This document shows, piece by piece, positions 63,278 through 64,000 of a stretch of DNA of 64,000 nucleotides. The notes below the pieces were generated by a model. That model was not told the origin of the DNA and searched no databases. It saw nothing but the letters and a program-made list of their open reading frames with translations. Numbering within the stretch: the stretch's first letter is position 1; every line of letters starts with the position of its first letter. The stretch is taken from NCBI GenBank assembly GCA_903931735.1, contig CAIZDL010000065.1:1-64000 (forward strand), written 5' to 3'. Origin of the DNA: an uncultured Rhodospirillales bacterium. Lineage in GTDB: Bacteria > Pseudomonadota > Alphaproteobacteria > Azospirillales > Azospirillaceae. Both the position numbers and the translations under genes were made by a program.

Positions 63278-64000
63278 CGGTTCTCACTCTCACTCTCATT
63301 CCCGATGCTGGGGGGTGTTGGCGTTGGTCGTGGCGTTGGCGCCTTCACCGCCGCCTTCACAACATCTTCGGCCCGGAACGCGGACCAGAGATCCGGCTCT
63401 TCGAAGGTCGCGCTGGGCGGCGGTCCGGGCGGCTCCCCCTCGGGCGGGCCGTAGCCACCACCACCGGGGGTTTTAATGACAAAAACATCGCCCGTCGACA
63501 CCTCGGTGCTATCGGTGGAGCGCAGCCAAGAGCGACCACCGCCGGCCCGCCAAATCCAAGCCACGCCCGGCTTGCCGGGGTAGCCGCCATTGAGCCCGAA
63601 CGGCGGCACCCGATGACGGTTAGCCAGCAGCGCGAGGCTCATCGGCTCCAAAAAGCGTAGCCGCCGCACCGTGCCGTCGCCGCCATGAAAGCGCCCCAGC
63701 CCGCCCGATCCGTTGCGGATTCGGAAGGCTTCCACCAGGACCGGATAGCGCCATTCCAGCACCTCGGGGTCGGTCAGGCGCGAGTTGGTCATGTGGGTAT
63801 GAACAGCACTGGTGCCGTCGAAGGTATAGCCGGCCCCCGAGCCACCGCACACTGTTTCATAGTATTGGAAGCGCTCATTGCCGAAGGTGACGTTGTTCAT
63901 GGTGCCCTGAGCCGAGGCCAGCGCCCCCAGCGCGCCATAAAGGCAATCGGTGATGCACTGGGAGGTCTCGACATTGCCCGCCACCACCGCCGCCGGATAC
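63274..64000 (-). CDS. Hydantoinase B/oxoprolinase family protein, C-terminal part (continues beyond the window)
   Basis: YPAAVVAGNVETSQCITDCLYGALGALASAQGTMNNVTFGN...TPGGGGYGPP; frame open to the window edge. Confidence 0.92.
   Translation of the reverse strand, partial: YPAAVVAGNVETSQCITDCLYGALGALASAQGTMNNVTFGNERFQYYETVCGGSGAGYTFDGTSAVHTHMTNSRLTDPEVLEWRYPVLVEAFRIRNGSGGLGRFHGGDGTVRRLRFLEPMSLALLANRHRVPPFGLNGGYPGKPGVAWIWRAGGGRSWLRSTDSTEVSTGDVFVIKTPGGGGYGPPEGEPPGPPPSATFEEPDLWSAFRAEDVVKAAVKAPTPRPTPTPPSIGNESESENR

Overview
This 64-kb window is a high-GC, gene-dense chromosomal segment that looks alphaproteobacterial (Rhodospirillales-like; inferred from gene content and order, not tested). Most of it is housekeeping: leuS-lptE-holA, bamD-recN, aroQ-accB-accC, ppx-rlmE-tRNA-Asn, atpHAGDC, pheA-copA, 4.5S/SRP RNA-dnaX-ybaB-dnaN, recF-gyrB. 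The standout locus is at about 37.05-39.89 kb. A membrane-anchored protein with two tandem magnetochrome-type CXXCH modules (MamX-like) overlaps by 17 nt a gene for an MFS transporter fused to a YedZ/MsrQ-like ferric-reductase transmembrane domain (MamZ-like). This is a magnetosome-type redox/iron pair, located beside the ATP synthase operon with no mamY, ftsZm or other mam genes in the window. Other points worth checking: a degenerate histidine kinase fused to a DnaQ-type exonuclease; an AT-rich putative PD-(D/E)XK nuclease gene inserted between dnaN and recF; a two-copy 53-bp palindromic intergenic repeat; a bacterial alpha-2-macroglobulin without the thioester motif; a pentapeptide-repeat protein with an internal duplication next to a STAS-like gene; and a 26-bp tandem repeat upstream of pheA. 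No CRISPR array, transposase or prophage was recognised. All calls were made by reading the sequence; no database search or computation was run.
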